A stretch of DNA of 64,000 bases from Caenimonas sedimenti (GCF_007833165.1 NZ_VOBQ01000006.1:1-64000), one strand, 5' to 3'. Positions 20,901-28,793 are shown, counted from the first letter of the stretch. Notes: a model not told the origin generated them from the sequence alone. A program made the numbers and translations.

Positions 20901-21249
20901 CGAAGCCAGGTGCCGGCACCGCGCGCAGGCTCACCACCGTGCCCTGAGGGAGGTTGCCCACGCAGGTGCTCGTTTCGCAATCCAGCCCCTGGGGCACGGA
21001 GTACACGCGGCCCTGTCCGCCGGCGATGATGGCCGTGAGCGGGGCCGTGGGCACGTCGGCCACGCGCACGCCCGATTTCCGGATCGAGGCCGCGGATCCC
21101 AGCTCGTCGAAGATGTCCCGGGCGATGGCCATTCGGGCTTCCGCCGTGGCGGCGCCAGGCGCACCACCAGCACCATCGCCCCCGCCGCACGCCACCAACA
21201 GCACACCGACGGCCGCCGTGACGGCGCTCTTTGCAAAATGTCTTCTCAT
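17929..21249 (-). CDS. Large lipoprotein polysaccharide lyase, heparinase II/III type with DNRLRE domain, 1106 aa
   Basis: This is a secreted, multi-domain carbohydrate-active protein. Residues 1-21 form a lipoprotein signal (VLLVAC, lipidated Cys21). Residues about 80-150 resemble a bacterial repeat (InlB-like) module with paired Cys and GFAFDRWEANGVC. An alpha/alpha-barrel region spans about 165-480 with NPANNYYRHFISAG, whose Asn, Tyr and His suit lyase catalysis. A heparinase II/III-like beta domain at about 530-800 includes DESHAHADQGSFMIF. A Pro/Ser/Ala linker covers about 850-915. The last 190 residues look like a DNRLRE domain (RQGLNAYQGVTDVGV, RSFVRFAGLDSL). Alginate or another uronate polymer is the likely substrate class. 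It stands 35 bases from the next leftward gene upstream, so it may belong to that unit. Confidence 0.8.
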   Translation of the reverse strand: MRRHFAKSAVTAAVGVLLVACGGGDGAGGAPGAATAEARMAIARDIFDELGSAASIRKSGVRVADVPTAPLTAIIAGGQGRVYSVPQGLDCETSTCVGNLPQGTVVSLRAVPAPGFAFDRWEANGVCSDFVSCNVTMTGARTVTARFVPADPLAACDVTRSTAGTPAVIATAHPKLLLANAELKACLQEKYARAAPEVMRLKSLVDTALAGGNPYNFSPWFAALVFQMSGDVRYRDLAIARMDRIVSDEEALIAAGSAPRVHGNSYLEVDWYLGNLARVYDWAYDGLTGQQKARWIGYGNQAMWNVWKAPGNATTGMEGRWGDRAHRWSGWATDNPANNYYRHFISAGMQLGLATHGDNPSAPEWLDIFRNQKIERELIPLLNAKVQGGGSTEGTGYGVSTRTLWTVYDTWERSTGERLADKTPHTLASIAQEIHTIMPTLDRRAVVGDSTRSVTGELHDYNRDYLQQLIALYPGERLAGVARGVVMNSSVPRMRHDYDYYSDVLYGLPRTQTTPEVPRSALATSYWGEGTGNFMMRSDWNTDATYGHFQCGRYDESHAHADQGSFMIFKNDWLAYDSIQRSLSGVDQFMSLHNLLRLNMPDGAEVEMRANTIPCRVMALADHPRYSYIAADLTPVYSWRHGDYARYQNKHNDRVKKVQREFLFIRPSTFVVLDRVETTVPTRQSWLLNTPVMPAVNGGEIAVSNNGNSLRVRTLAPANAAAEVVTSTFWNADRSVSRDWWRAEVSQTGTANVFLHVLDTNGAVLSATRSDAEGQVGARIQLADGRTATARFAIHALGGSLDVQGAQGEVQVAGALPATIAPPPVFAGDPPPAPRPPPAVYVPTELNYGGGPPSPAPSPAPAPSPSPSPSPAPSPSPAPSPAPAPAPTPAPAPADPVPAPAPAPLPVGNELVLRQGLNAYQGVTDVGVSNQGTQYNYGKGVVVPVGKTGAFRIDGSQGYEARSFVRFAGLDSLAGRRVTRAELALTFTFGASGYTLNGMVLETAWNPLSPRFGWTARNGTGAWAVPGSGGADWNSGRTFQLSGFNSAAADTRRVNLDPAVVQRWIDEPNSNHGFVLVPTVAGKTSFMLDSSHGVQLHRPTLKLWFE

Positions 21250-21284
21250 GAATCCTCCGTGAATTGAAGTCGAGGGCCGAAGGC

Positions 21285-21620
21285 CTAGTTGGATTGATCG
21301 ATCAGGTTCAGCAGGAAACCCGCGCCCGGGCGGCCGGCGCGGGCCGCCTGCGTGAGCAGCGCCATGGCGCGGCCCGGGTCATGGCGTACCTGCCGGCCGT
21401 AGGAAGCACTGCCGTGAAACAGCATGAAGCCCGCGCGCTCCGCGGCTTCGGCGTTTCCCGCGCCGGCGAGCTGTTCGTACATCTGGAGCGACCGGCCGAA
21501 CTCGCCCTCGTGATAGGCCCGGTGGGCCTGGTCCAGCGTGGCGGCGGGATTGGCGGCGGCCGCAGTGGCCATCCCCAGGGACAGCGCGAATGCCGTCGAA
21601 GCCTTTTGCAATGGATTCAT
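21285..21620 (-). CDS. Small exported Sel1/TPR-like protein, 111 aa
   Basis: A signal peptide (NPLQKASTAFALSLGMATA, cleaved after AAA near residue 24) precedes one to two short helical repeats: TLDQAHRAYHEGEFGRSLQ, AEAAERAGFMLFHG and RAMALLTQAARAGRPGAG. These follow the Sel1 pattern of alternating Ala/Gly-rich helices. A role as a small periplasmic scaffold is plausible; no catalytic residues are visible. It lies eight bases after the diiron protein gene and so is the last gene of the hydrolase-patatin-diiron set, with the lyase 35 bases further on. Confidence 0.75.
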   Translation of the reverse strand: MNPLQKASTAFALSLGMATAAAANPAATLDQAHRAYHEGEFGRSLQMYEQLAGAGNAEAAERAGFMLFHGSASYGRQVRHDPGRAMALLTQAARAGRPGAGFLLNLIDQSN

Positions 21621-21628
21621 GGCGCCGT

Positions 21629-22582
21629 TCACCCCATCAAAGGTTGCAGGGCGGCCTGGATCCGCTTCATCTGCTCGGCGGTGACCATCAGCGCGAGGGC
21701 GCGCGCGAAGCGCGGCTCCTGCACACCCGACACGATGTATTGCCAGCGGTAGGCGTGCAGCAGCCCGGCGGCCACCTCGGCCGCCTCCTGCGCGGTCAGC
21801 GCCCGGCCACAGGTGCTGGCGAAGTAGTCCGCGTCGGCGCTGGCCTGCTGCCGCACGATGGCGTCGACCGCGGCCACCAGGCCGATGAGGTCGTCCACCC
21901 CGCGGTCCCGCTCCGCATGCGACAGCCGGCCGTTCTCGCGCTCCCATTCCAGTTCGTCCAGCAGCGCGTGCTGCGACTCCTCTTTCCAGTGGAAGAGGAA
22001 GACGTCGCGGTAGAGCTCGGAAATCTCTTCGTCGGCCTCGAGGCTGTGGCGGTAGTGCGCCTGGGTGAACAGCTCGATGTGGCAGGTGAGCGCCAGCACG
22101 GCCCAGGTCGACGCCTGCAGCACCTGCGCCGCCACGGCGTTGGCCGTGGGCAGGAACTGGTACCCCGCGGGCATGCCCTTGCCGGCCAGCAGCTCGATGC
22201 GGCGGAACAGCTCCTGGTGCTTCAATTCTTCGTCGGTGAAGCGCACCAGCGCTTCCAGCGCCACCTGGTCGCCGTACCAGTGATCGCGGCTCAGCTCCAG
22301 CATCTTGATGGCGATGAAGCGCTCCACCAGCCCGAACATGTTGGCGTAGGTGCGGCCCTGGATCTGGCTCAGGCGCAGCTGCTCCGCGGGCGCGAGAAAG
22401 GCCAGCCGCCGGATGCGCGACAGCCCGTCGGGCAGGAACCGGCGGGAGAAGTCGAATTCGCGCCCGCGGATCACGTCGCGGTCGATGTCCCAGCGGATGC
22501 GCCTGGACGCGGCGATGCACTTCGCGTATTGCTCGGTGCGGTTGGTGGTCATGGTCATGCGTTGAAGGGTGGTGATGGACAT
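21629..22582 (-). CDS. Ferritin-like diiron protein of unknown function, 317 aa
   Basis: This protein carries the complete carboxylate-bridged diiron signature of a four-helix bundle: Glu87 (GLVERF), Glu119-x-x-His122 (ELKH), Glu170 (CHIEL) and Glu202-x-x-His205 (ESQH). The 32-residue gap between the two ligands is the same in both halves. It is the ligand pattern of acyl-ACP desaturases, AurF-type oxygenases and related oxidases. There is no signal peptide and no transmembrane segment. I chose the ATG at 22582 because it overlaps the patatin stop (TGATG); an ATG at 22552 is also possible and would remove ten residues. Its neighbours are a lipase and a hydrolase, which suggests oxidation or desaturation of a lipid or acyl substrate. 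That function is inference. Confidence 0.72.
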   Translation of the reverse strand: MSITTLQRMTMTTNRTEQYAKCIAASRRIRWDIDRDVIRGREFDFSRRFLPDGLSRIRRLAFLAPAEQLRLSQIQGRTYANMFGLVERFIAIKMLELSRDHWYGDQVALEALVRFTDEELKHQELFRRIELLAGKGMPAGYQFLPTANAVAAQVLQASTWAVLALTCHIELFTQAHYRHSLEADEEISELYRDVFLFHWKEESQHALLDELEWERENGRLSHAERDRGVDDLIGLVAAVDAIVRQQASADADYFASTCGRALTAQEAAEVAAGLLHAYRWQYIVSGVQEPRFARALALMVTAEQMKRIQAALQPLMG

Positions 22583-23469
22583 CAGTCGAAGGCGGGGAAG
22601 GCGAAGGCGGGGTGGCCGGCGCGGCGGCGCGGACGTGGCGGCGGCTGGCGGTCCAATGCCGCCTTGATGCGCGGCAAGGCCACCTGCGCCGCGCGCCGGC
22701 CCGCCTCGAACAGCTCGGGCATGGCCGCCGTGTCCCACAACCCGACCTGGCGCTCCAGCGCCAGGTCGATGTGGATCACCTCGTGGCCCGCCGCCTGCGC
22801 CGCCACCGTCCGGGCGTGCATGAGGTTGTTGATGAGGGTGGTGCTGGTCTGCGCCACGAGGCGCGACAGCCGGTCCACCCGCCGCGGCATCTGGCCCGCG
22901 AAGCCCAGTGCCAGCACCACGTCGGCGTCGTGCGCGGCGGCGATGGGCAGCGGATCGGACAGCACGCCGTCCACCAGCCGCCGGCCTTCGATCTCCACGC
23001 TCGGGAAGATGATGGGCACCGCCATGCTGGCGCGCAAGGCGTCGGCCAGGCGGCCGCGGGTGAGCAACACCGGGCTGCCGGAGGCGGCGTCCGTGGCCGC
23101 CACGCGCAGCGGGATCGGCAGGCGCTCCAGCCGCAAATCGCCGAATGCGTCGGCGATGCGCCGGGCGATCAGCGCGTCGTCGCGCAGCGCGAAGCCCGCG
23201 CCGAAACCGGCCACCTTGGGCAGGATCATCTGCGCATAGGAACGCCAGCGCCGCTGGCGCGTGAGCTCCTGTGACCAGAGGCGGGTCGCGAGCTGCAGGG
23301 CCTGCCGCGCGTCCAGCCCCATGGCGATGGTGGCGCCGAACAGCGCCCCCGAACTGCAGCCGGCCACCAGGCCGGGCCGGATGCCCTCTTCCCCCAGGCG
23401 CTGCGCAATGCCCAGTGCCGCGGCGCTCCGCACGCCGCCGCTGCCCAGGACCAGGGCGAGGCGGGTCAC
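22582..23469 (-). CDS. Patatin-like phospholipase, 295 aa
   Basis: This is a predicted Ser-Asp dyad lipid acyl hydrolase of the patatin/RssA class. The glycine-rich oxyanion loop LGSGGVRSAAALG is at residues 8-20, the nucleophile elbow is GCSSGALFG (Ser about 39-40), and the second dyad member is Asp in VDGVLSDPLP (around residue 165). There is no signal peptide, so a cytoplasmic or membrane-face enzyme is likely. The C terminus ends in an Arg/Pro-rich tail. The start is GTG, overlapping the upstream hydrolase stop (GTGA, 23466-23469), and its own stop overlaps the diiron gene start, so the three proteins are probably made in fixed ratio. Confidence 0.88.
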   Translation of the reverse strand: MTRLALVLGSGGVRSAAALGIAQRLGEEGIRPGLVAGCSSGALFGATIAMGLDARQALQLATRLWSQELTRQRRWRSYAQMILPKVAGFGAGFALRDDALIARRIADAFGDLRLERLPIPLRVAATDAASGSPVLLTRGRLADALRASMAVPIIFPSVEIEGRRLVDGVLSDPLPIAAAHDADVVLALGFAGQMPRRVDRLSRLVAQTSTTLINNLMHARTVAAQAAGHEVIHIDLALERQVGLWDTAAMPELFEAGRRAAQVALPRIKAALDRQPPPRPRRRAGHPAFAFPAFD

Positions 23470-24401
23470 GAGGCCTCCTCGCTGGAGATGAACTCCACGA
23501 CGGCATCGATCACGCCGGCGCTGCGCAGCACGAGCTGGTGGCCGAAGCCGCGAGTGCCCCTGAACCGCACACCAGGCCGGGCATTCGCCAGTGCCAGGCC
23601 GTGCTCGAAGGGAATCTCCTCATCTTCCTCGTCGTGGATGACGAGCGCTTGCGAATCACTGCCACGCAGCATGTCGACCACCGACATGCGCGCCCAGTCC
23701 AGCCGTCCGCCGTACAGTCGCACCAGGCGGTCACGGACGCGGGCCAGCACGGCGGCCGTCAGGCCCACGTGTTCGGCGAAGGCCTCGGTGAACCAGTTGC
23801 AATGGTCGAACGAGCTGACCAGCACCATCTTCTTCGCGTCCAGGCCCCAGTCGCGCTGCGCGTACAGCGCCATGGACGCGCCGAAGGAATGCGCCAGCAC
23901 CGCGTGCAGCGGTCCGGTGTGCGCCGCCACGGCGGCGATGGCGGCGGCGAACTGCACGAGGTCGGTGGCACGACCCGTCGACTGCCCATGCGCCGGCGCG
24001 TCGAATGCCACCACCCTGTACCCCGCGCCCACCAGCGGGCCGATCATGCGGTCCATGTGGGTGGCGTGCGAGCCCCAGCCGTGCACCAGCAGCACCGCCG
24101 GGCCCTGGCCCCAGGACAGCACCGCCAGGTCGCCACCGGCGAATGGCAGGCGATGCCCGAGGGCCTGGTCGCGCAATGCCAGCCGCGAGTCGAGCTGCGC
24201 CGTCCGTGGCGGCGTCGCCAGTTGCGCGTAGGCCAGTTGCGCGGCGACGGCCGGCGCGAGGCGGCACAACACGGCATAGGCGCCGCGCATGAGGCGCAGG
24301 CCGCGCGTCCGCGCGAACCGGCCCGTGCGCCTCGGTGCCGGCCGCGAAACCGGCGCCAGCTGCTTGGGGAAAGTGGTTTCCGGGGAGAACTGATAGCTCA
24401 T
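23466..24401 (-). CDS. Alpha/beta hydrolase, first gene of lipase/diiron set, 311 aa
   Basis: This is a predicted serine hydrolase. The oxyanion HGWGSHATHM segment is near residue 110, the nucleophile is in LAHSFGASMAL (about residue 175), the acid is in VIHDEEDEEIP and the histidine is in GFGHQLVLRS. A 65-residue Arg-rich N-terminal extension (PRRTGRFARTRGLRLMRGAY and a short hydrophobic stretch) precedes the catalytic domain, as in membrane-associated serine aminopeptidase-S33-like lipases. The ATG at 24401 has AAGGA six bases upstream; the ATG six bases earlier would leave no spacing. It heads the overlapping hydrolase-patatin-diiron-Sel1 unit, 108 bases after the sensor-kinase gene. Confidence 0.85.
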   Translation of the reverse strand: MSYQFSPETTFPKQLAPVSRPAPRRTGRFARTRGLRLMRGAYAVLCRLAPAVAAQLAYAQLATPPRTAQLDSRLALRDQALGHRLPFAGGDLAVLSWGQGPAVLLVHGWGSHATHMDRMIGPLVGAGYRVVAFDAPAHGQSTGRATDLVQFAAAIAAVAAHTGPLHAVLAHSFGASMALYAQRDWGLDAKKMVLVSSFDHCNWFTEAFAEHVGLTAAVLARVRDRLVRLYGGRLDWARMSVVDMLRGSDSQALVIHDEEDEEIPFEHGLALANARPGVRFRGTRGFGHQLVLRSAGVIDAVVEFISSEEAS

Positions 24402-24458
24402 GTGCATTCCTTTGCTTGGGACGCCGGCGAATGTACGGACGCCCCCGGAATGCGCACA
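24401..24458. promoter_or_regulatory. Imperfect inverted repeat before the hydrolase/lipase unit
   Basis: TGTGCATTCC (24401-24410) and GGAATGCGCACA (24447-24458) are inverted copies differing by a 2-base insertion. The inner arm covers the ribosome binding site of the hydrolase. The pair could be an operator for the neighbouring LuxR-type or AraC regulator or an RNA structure; this is suggestive only. Confidence 0.25.
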
Positions 24459-24509
24459 GGTGCAATTCGTCATGTGCCCGGATCCGGGCCATGAGACTCG
24501 CCGCCGCCG

Positions 24510-26267
24510 CTACAGGGCCTGCAGCGCGGCCAGCAGCGTGGGGCCGGACACGGGCTTGGTGAGGAGTTGCACCTCATGGAATTGCGCCGCCTCGCGCAGC
24601 ACCGCGTTGGTCTCGCCGCTGATCAGGAGGACCTTCTTGCCCCGCATGCGCAGCGCCAGGGCCACGTCCAGGCCCGATCCGCCGTGGGGCAGGCGGGCGT
24701 CGCAGATGGCCACATCGGCACGTGCGTGGGCTCCCTCCCGCAATGCGTCGTCAGCGGTCTCCACATGGCGCACCCGCAAGCCCCAGGAGCGTAACAACTG
24801 CCGCGTGGCCGCCGCCACCAGCGAATCGTCTTCCACCAGCAGGACATCGCGCAGCGGGAGCACCGATGGCGGCCAGGGCTCCTCGTGCGGCGGGACACCC
24901 AGTTCGGCCGGGCCCGAATCCACGGCGGCCCCCGCATGGGCTGGGGCAATGCTCGCCGCCGGAGTCGGCGGCGCGGCCCGGGACAGACTGACTGTCATGC
25001 AGCAGCCCTGCCCCGGCCTGGACCGCACGGAGATGTCGCCCTCCATCAGCAACGCGAACCGCCGGGCGATGGCCAGCCCGAGGCCCAGGCCCCGGCGGCG
25101 ATCGCGCGCCTCGTTGTCGATCTGCACGAACTCTTCGAAGATGCGCTCCTGCGCCACGTGGGGGATGCCCATGCCCGCGTCGCGCACCTGCAGGCGCCAC
25201 TGGCCGCGCGCGCCGCGCAGCACGATCGCCACGGTCGCGCCCGCGGGCGAGAACTTGATCGCGTTGTCCAGCAGGTTGGAGAGCACGCGCGCCAGCATCA
25301 GCGCGTCGGCCATGGCGAAGGCCGCGGGACGCACCAGTGCCACCACACGCACGCCTGCCGCCTCGGCCACCGCGCTGTGCTGCATGACCAGGTCGGCCAC
25401 CAGGGGCGCCAGCTCGGTCGGCCGCAGGTCGGCTTGCACCGCCCCGGAGTCCATGCGCGTGAGATCGAGCACCTGCGACAGCAGGTCATCGAGCGCGCGC
25501 CAGGATTGGTGGATCCCATCCAGCGCCCGCCTGGACGCCCGGTCCTGCGCGGCCTGGCCACGGCGCATCAGCAGGTCAAGGTGCAGGCCGATGGCGTGCA
25601 CGGGCTGGCGCAGGTCGTGGCTGACCGCCGCGAAGAAACGCGACTTGCTCAACCCCATGGCAGCCACCGCGTTGGCGGCGGCCTCGGCCCGGCGCCGCTG
25701 TTCGACCTGGTGCTTGACGTTGCTTTCCTGCGCCCGCGAAAGGAACACCATGGTGACGGTCATCAGCAGGCCGCCCACCCCCATCATCACGAGCAGGTTG
25801 TGCTGGTCCAGCGTCCCTTCGACGATGAAGCGCAGCGACGTCGGCAGCACCGCAAGGACCAGCGCAATGGTGGTGCGCATGACGTCGCCCGTCAGGCGCA
25901 CCGCGACCAGCGTGGCGTTGCCCAGCAGGTAACTCATCAGCACCGCCTGGATCGGCAGGTTGGCGGGCACGTAGAGGAACCAGCAGGCGCTGCCCACGTA
26001 GGTCATCAGAACCCACATGTAGATGCGGTAGACGCGCTGGCGGGCAGGCTTGGGGCTGGCCCTGAACCACGGCCGGTTCACGTGCCACCACCGCAGGACG
26101 CCCAGGGCCGCGATGACGCCGAACCAGGTTGTCACCCGCTGCCAGGGGATGGCGGTGGAAAACATCAGCACGCACAACACCTCGCACGCGCGCAGTGCCC
26201 ACAGCGACGCCACCGTGTGGGCGCTGTCCTCGGGATCGGGCCGCTCGTCCTCCCGGGTCGGCGTCAC
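24510..26267 (-). CDS. Hybrid sensor histidine kinase, 585 aa
   Basis: This is a membrane hybrid histidine kinase. Residues about 20-185 contain five or six hydrophobic segments with almost no periplasmic loop, so the signal is probably sensed in the membrane. HisKA follows with the phospho-acceptor His in AAVSHDLRQPVHAIG (around residue 222), then an ATPase domain with NLLDNAIKFSP, RDAGMGIP and GLGLGLAIA. The C terminus is a receiver: VLLVEDDSLV, phospho-acceptor Asp in AICDARLPHG, and LTKPVS. Its GTG start overlaps the stop of the LuxR-type regulator gene (GTGA). The pair precedes the hydrolase/patatin/diiron unit in the same direction, so it probably controls it. No other partner is nearby. 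Confidence 0.88.
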   Translation of the reverse strand: MTPTREDERPDPEDSAHTVASLWALRACEVLCVLMFSTAIPWQRVTTWFGVIAALGVLRWWHVNRPWFRASPKPARQRVYRIYMWVLMTYVGSACWFLYVPANLPIQAVLMSYLLGNATLVAVRLTGDVMRTTIALVLAVLPTSLRFIVEGTLDQHNLLVMMGVGGLLMTVTMVFLSRAQESNVKHQVEQRRRAEAAANAVAAMGLSKSRFFAAVSHDLRQPVHAIGLHLDLLMRRGQAAQDRASRRALDGIHQSWRALDDLLSQVLDLTRMDSGAVQADLRPTELAPLVADLVMQHSAVAEAAGVRVVALVRPAAFAMADALMLARVLSNLLDNAIKFSPAGATVAIVLRGARGQWRLQVRDAGMGIPHVAQERIFEEFVQIDNEARDRRRGLGLGLAIARRFALLMEGDISVRSRPGQGCCMTVSLSRAAPPTPAASIAPAHAGAAVDSGPAELGVPPHEEPWPPSVLPLRDVLLVEDDSLVAAATRQLLRSWGLRVRHVETADDALREGAHARADVAICDARLPHGGSGLDVALALRMRGKKVLLISGETNAVLREAAQFHEVQLLTKPVSGPTLLAALQAL

Positions 26268-26875
26268 AGGCTGTCGGCGTCCAGTTGCGCCGCCTGCGTG
26301 CGGTTGGACACGTTCAGCGCGCGGAGGATCTCGCTCATGTAGTTCTTGACGGTGCCTTCGCTCAGGCCCAGCGCGCCCGCGATCTGCTTGTTGCTCATGC
26401 CCTGGCGCAGCAGCTGGCGCACTTCCTCCATGCGGGGGGTCAGCACCAGGTCGGGCCGCCGGAGGTCGGAGACCCGCTGGGCAAACGGCAGGCGCACGCC
26501 TTGCAGGGCGGCCTCGATGGCCGCGCAGATCTGCCCGGACGGCGCGCTCTTCGGGATGAAGGCGTGCACCGAGGCGATCTCCAGCGTGCGCCGCACGACG
26601 TCCGGCGATGTCAGCGCGGAAATCACGACCAGCGGCAGCCCCGGATGGCGCCGCGCCAGTTCGGCCAGGCGGAAACCCCTCTCCATGCCGGGCATGTTCA
26701 GGTCCACCAGTGCCAGCCGCGCCGGTGGCTCGCCCGCGGCGGCCCTGAGCAGCGATTCGCCATCGTCGGCCTCGACGAAGTTCACCTCGCCCAGGACATG
26801 GGCCACGAGGCCGCGCAGGCCATCGCGCACGAGCGCGTGGTCATCGGCAATAAGGACGGTGGTGGTCGGCGGCAC
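26264..26875 (-). CDS. LuxR-family response regulator, 203 aa
   Basis: This is a NarL/FixJ-type DNA-binding response regulator. Its receiver domain has the acidic pair in LIADDHALVRDGL (Asp11-12), the phospho-acceptor Asp58 in LALVDLNMPGM, and Lys in FIPKSAPS. The LuxR helix-turn-helix is at about residues 144-195 (LTPRMEEVRQLL, GMSNKQIAGALGLSEGTVKN). I start it at GTG 26875 because the protein then begins PPTTTVLIADD, as in homologues, and leaves a 174-base divergent gap before the AraC gene. An ATG at 26992 would add 39 residues of unlikely sequence. It overlaps the kinase start by four bases. Confidence 0.88.
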   Translation of the reverse strand: MPPTTTVLIADDHALVRDGLRGLVAHVLGEVNFVEADDGESLLRAAAGEPPARLALVDLNMPGMERGFRLAELARRHPGLPLVVISALTSPDVVRRTLEIASVHAFIPKSAPSGQICAAIEAALQGVRLPFAQRVSDLRRPDLVLTPRMEEVRQLLRQGMSNKQIAGALGLSEGTVKNYMSEILRALNVSNRTQAAQLDADSL

Positions 26876-27049
26876 GTAGCTGACAGGTCTGGGTGGCAAG
26901 AGGCAACAGAATGCGGGGCGCAGGGATGATGACCGCCGCCGTCGAATCCGCCTTCGCACTCCGTGCGGCAGGGTTTCGCATTTCGCGCACAATTTCAGCC
27001 CCGGGCGCAGTACCTACCCATTCCTGGTGAAGTCACCGACAGGTTCAGC

Positions 27050-28009
27050 ATGCTCATTGAGTGGTCCACGGCCAGCAGCACGCCGTCCAGGCGTTTCGAG
27101 CAATGGCGCGAAGCGTGTGCCGAACACGTTTACGCGCTGTCGCTGGAGCGCAGCGACGACGGGCCGTTCGACGGACGCATTGCCCGGCGCCAGCTCGGCG
27201 CCCTCGACGTGACGGACATCCGGTGCGACCGGCACGTCGTGCGGCGCACCGGCTCCGACATCCGCCAGCAGCCCGGCGCGGACTTCTACGTCTACCTGCA
27301 GCGCCGCGGCCAGGTCTGGATGGAGCAGGGCTCGCGCACCGAGGTCGTGCAGCCGGGCGACATGATCATCGCCGACCCCAACGTGGCGTTCTCCACGGGA
27401 ACGGACGGCAGCTTCGACTTGCGGATCTGGCGGATTCCGCGCGAGCGCCTCGCGCCCCTCCTGGCGCTGGGCTCCGGGGAGCTTCCGATGGTCAAGCTGG
27501 CGCGCCACAACGGAGAGGGCGCGCTGGTCAGCGACTGGCTCGACGCGCTGCTGCGCAACGCGCATGCGACGTCTCCCGCCAGCCTGGACCTCGCCACCAG
27601 CACCTTGTGCACGCTGGTCGCCGGCGCGGTCGGTGCCTCCCCCGAAACGCAGCAGCACGGCCCGGCGGCGAGGCGCCAGGCCTTGCTGCAACAGGTGATG
27701 CGGCGCATCGAATCGAGCGCGACCGACCTCGACTTCAGCAGCGTCCGCGTGGCCGGGGAGTTCGGCATTTCGTTGCGCACGCTGCACCAGCTGTTCGCGC
27801 TGTCGGACACCACGTTCCATGACTTCCTGACCAGCGTGCGCCTGGCACGGGCCAGCGAACTGCTGCGCGAGCCGCGCCACCAGCACACGAGCACGATCGA
27901 GGTCGGGTTTGCGGCGGGCTTCGCCGAAGCATCCACCTTCTACCGCCGCTTCAAGCAGCGGTACGGCGTCACGCCGGGCGAGTACCGCGCGGTTTCGGCT
28001 CGGGATTGA
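27050..28009 (+). CDS. AraC-family transcriptional regulator, 319 aa
   Basis: This is a two-domain regulator. Residues about 10-190 are an AraC-binding-like (cupin-type) N-terminal domain with RQQPGADFYVYLQRRG and VVQPGDMIIADPN. Residues about 215-315 are the HTH_18 domain, with VAGEFGISLRTLHQLF as the first helix-turn-helix and the family hallmark [24 protein letters not shown] at the end. The ATG 27050 is preferred to an in-frame ATG at 26963 because the domain starts close to it. It diverges from the response-regulator gene across 174 bases. Its 3' end overlaps the convergent RNA methyltransferase gene by 41 bases. The effector is unknown; the lipase/diiron unit is a candidate target. Confidence 0.88.
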   Translation: MLIEWSTASSTPSRRFEQWREACAEHVYALSLERSDDGPFDGRIARRQLGALDVTDIRCDRHVVRRTGSDIRQQPGADFYVYLQRRGQVWMEQGSRTEVVQPGDMIIADPNVAFSTGTDGSFDLRIWRIPRERLAPLLALGSGELPMVKLARHNGEGALVSDWLDALLRNAHATSPASLDLATSTLCTLVAGAVGASPETQQHGPAARRQALLQQVMRRIESSATDLDFSSVRVAGEFGISLRTLHQLFALSDTTFHDFLTSVRLARASELLREPRHQHTSTIEVGFAAGFAEASTFYRRFKQRYGVTPGEYRAVSARD

Positions 28010-28793
28010 GCCCGCCCGCCGAAACGGCGGACGCGGCGCTCGCGTGCAGGCAGACCGCCGCCGCCGTCGCCACGTTGAGCGATTCCTCGCCCCCCGGCTG
28101 CGCGATGCGGACCGAACGCCGCGCGAGCGCCATGAGCGCCGCGCTCACGCCCTGCCCCTCGTGCCCGAACGCCCAGGCGCAGGGCCAGGGCAGCGCGGCG
28201 GCGTGGAGCCATTCGCCCCGGTGCGAACTCGTCGCGAGCAATGGCACCGCGAGAGCCGCGGCATCCGCGACATCCAAGCCCTCGATCAGCTGCAGCCCGA
28301 AATGCGCTCCCATGCCGGCGCGCAGCACCTTCGGACTCCAGAGGCCGGCCGTGCCCTTGAGCGCCAGGACCTGCCGGAAGCCGAAGGCGCTGGCACAGCG
28401 CAGGATGGCGCCCACGTTGCCGGCGTCCTGAACGCCATCGAGCACCACGCTCGCCAGGGTGGGCGCCAGTGCGGGCGCAGGTGGCAAGGTGACCGCGAAG
28501 CCCATGCGCGCCGGCGATTCGAGGCCGCTCAGGGTGGCGAACAACGTGTCGTCGATCACGACCGGCCGCATGCCGTCGAGCGCCCAATCATGGCCTGAGG
28601 CGTCCCAGTACGAGGCCTGGAACACCGCGAGCGCCGGCTGCACCCCGCGCTGCAGCGCGGCCCGGCACAGGTGATCCCCCTCCAGCCAGACCCGGCCCTG
28701 CTTGCGGTACGCATGGCTGTCCTGCGCCAGCCGCCGCAATTCCTTCAGCAGCGCGTTGTCGCGCGACGAGACGTGCTGCGGGCCGGAGGTCAC
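27969..28793 (-). CDS. TrmH/SpoU-family RNA 2'-O-methyltransferase, 274 aa
   Basis: This is a SPOUT-fold methyltransferase that methylates ribose 2'-OH in rRNA or tRNA with S-adenosylmethionine. An N-terminal substrate-binding domain (residues 1-95, including [16 protein letters not shown]) precedes the SpoU domain. Motif 1 is [19 protein letters not shown], motif 2 is FGHEGQGVS and motif 3 is [16 protein letters not shown], which forms the trefoil knot. The GTG start overlaps the rnhB stop (GTGA), and the gene is the last member of the long lpx superoperon. Which nucleotide is modified cannot be told from sequence; RlmB/TrmH-like paralogues are equally good. Confidence 0.88.
   Translation of the reverse strand: MTSGPQHVSSRDNALLKELRRLAQDSHAYRKQGRVWLEGDHLCRAALQRGVQPALAVFQASYWDASGHDWALDGMRPVVIDDTLFATLSGLESPARMGFAVTLPPAPALAPTLASVVLDGVQDAGNVGAILRCASAFGFRQVLALKGTAGLWSPKVLRAGMGAHFGLQLIEGLDVADAAALAVPLLATSSHRGEWLHAAALPWPCAWAFGHEGQGVSAALMALARRSVRIAQPGGEESLNVATAAAVCLHASAASAVSAGGLNPEPKPRGTRPA

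Noticed and set aside
21621..22520. Extension of the Sel1-like gene into a 411-residue product.
   Set aside because: It would overlap the diiron protein in another frame; the real protein begins with a clear signal peptide at 21620.
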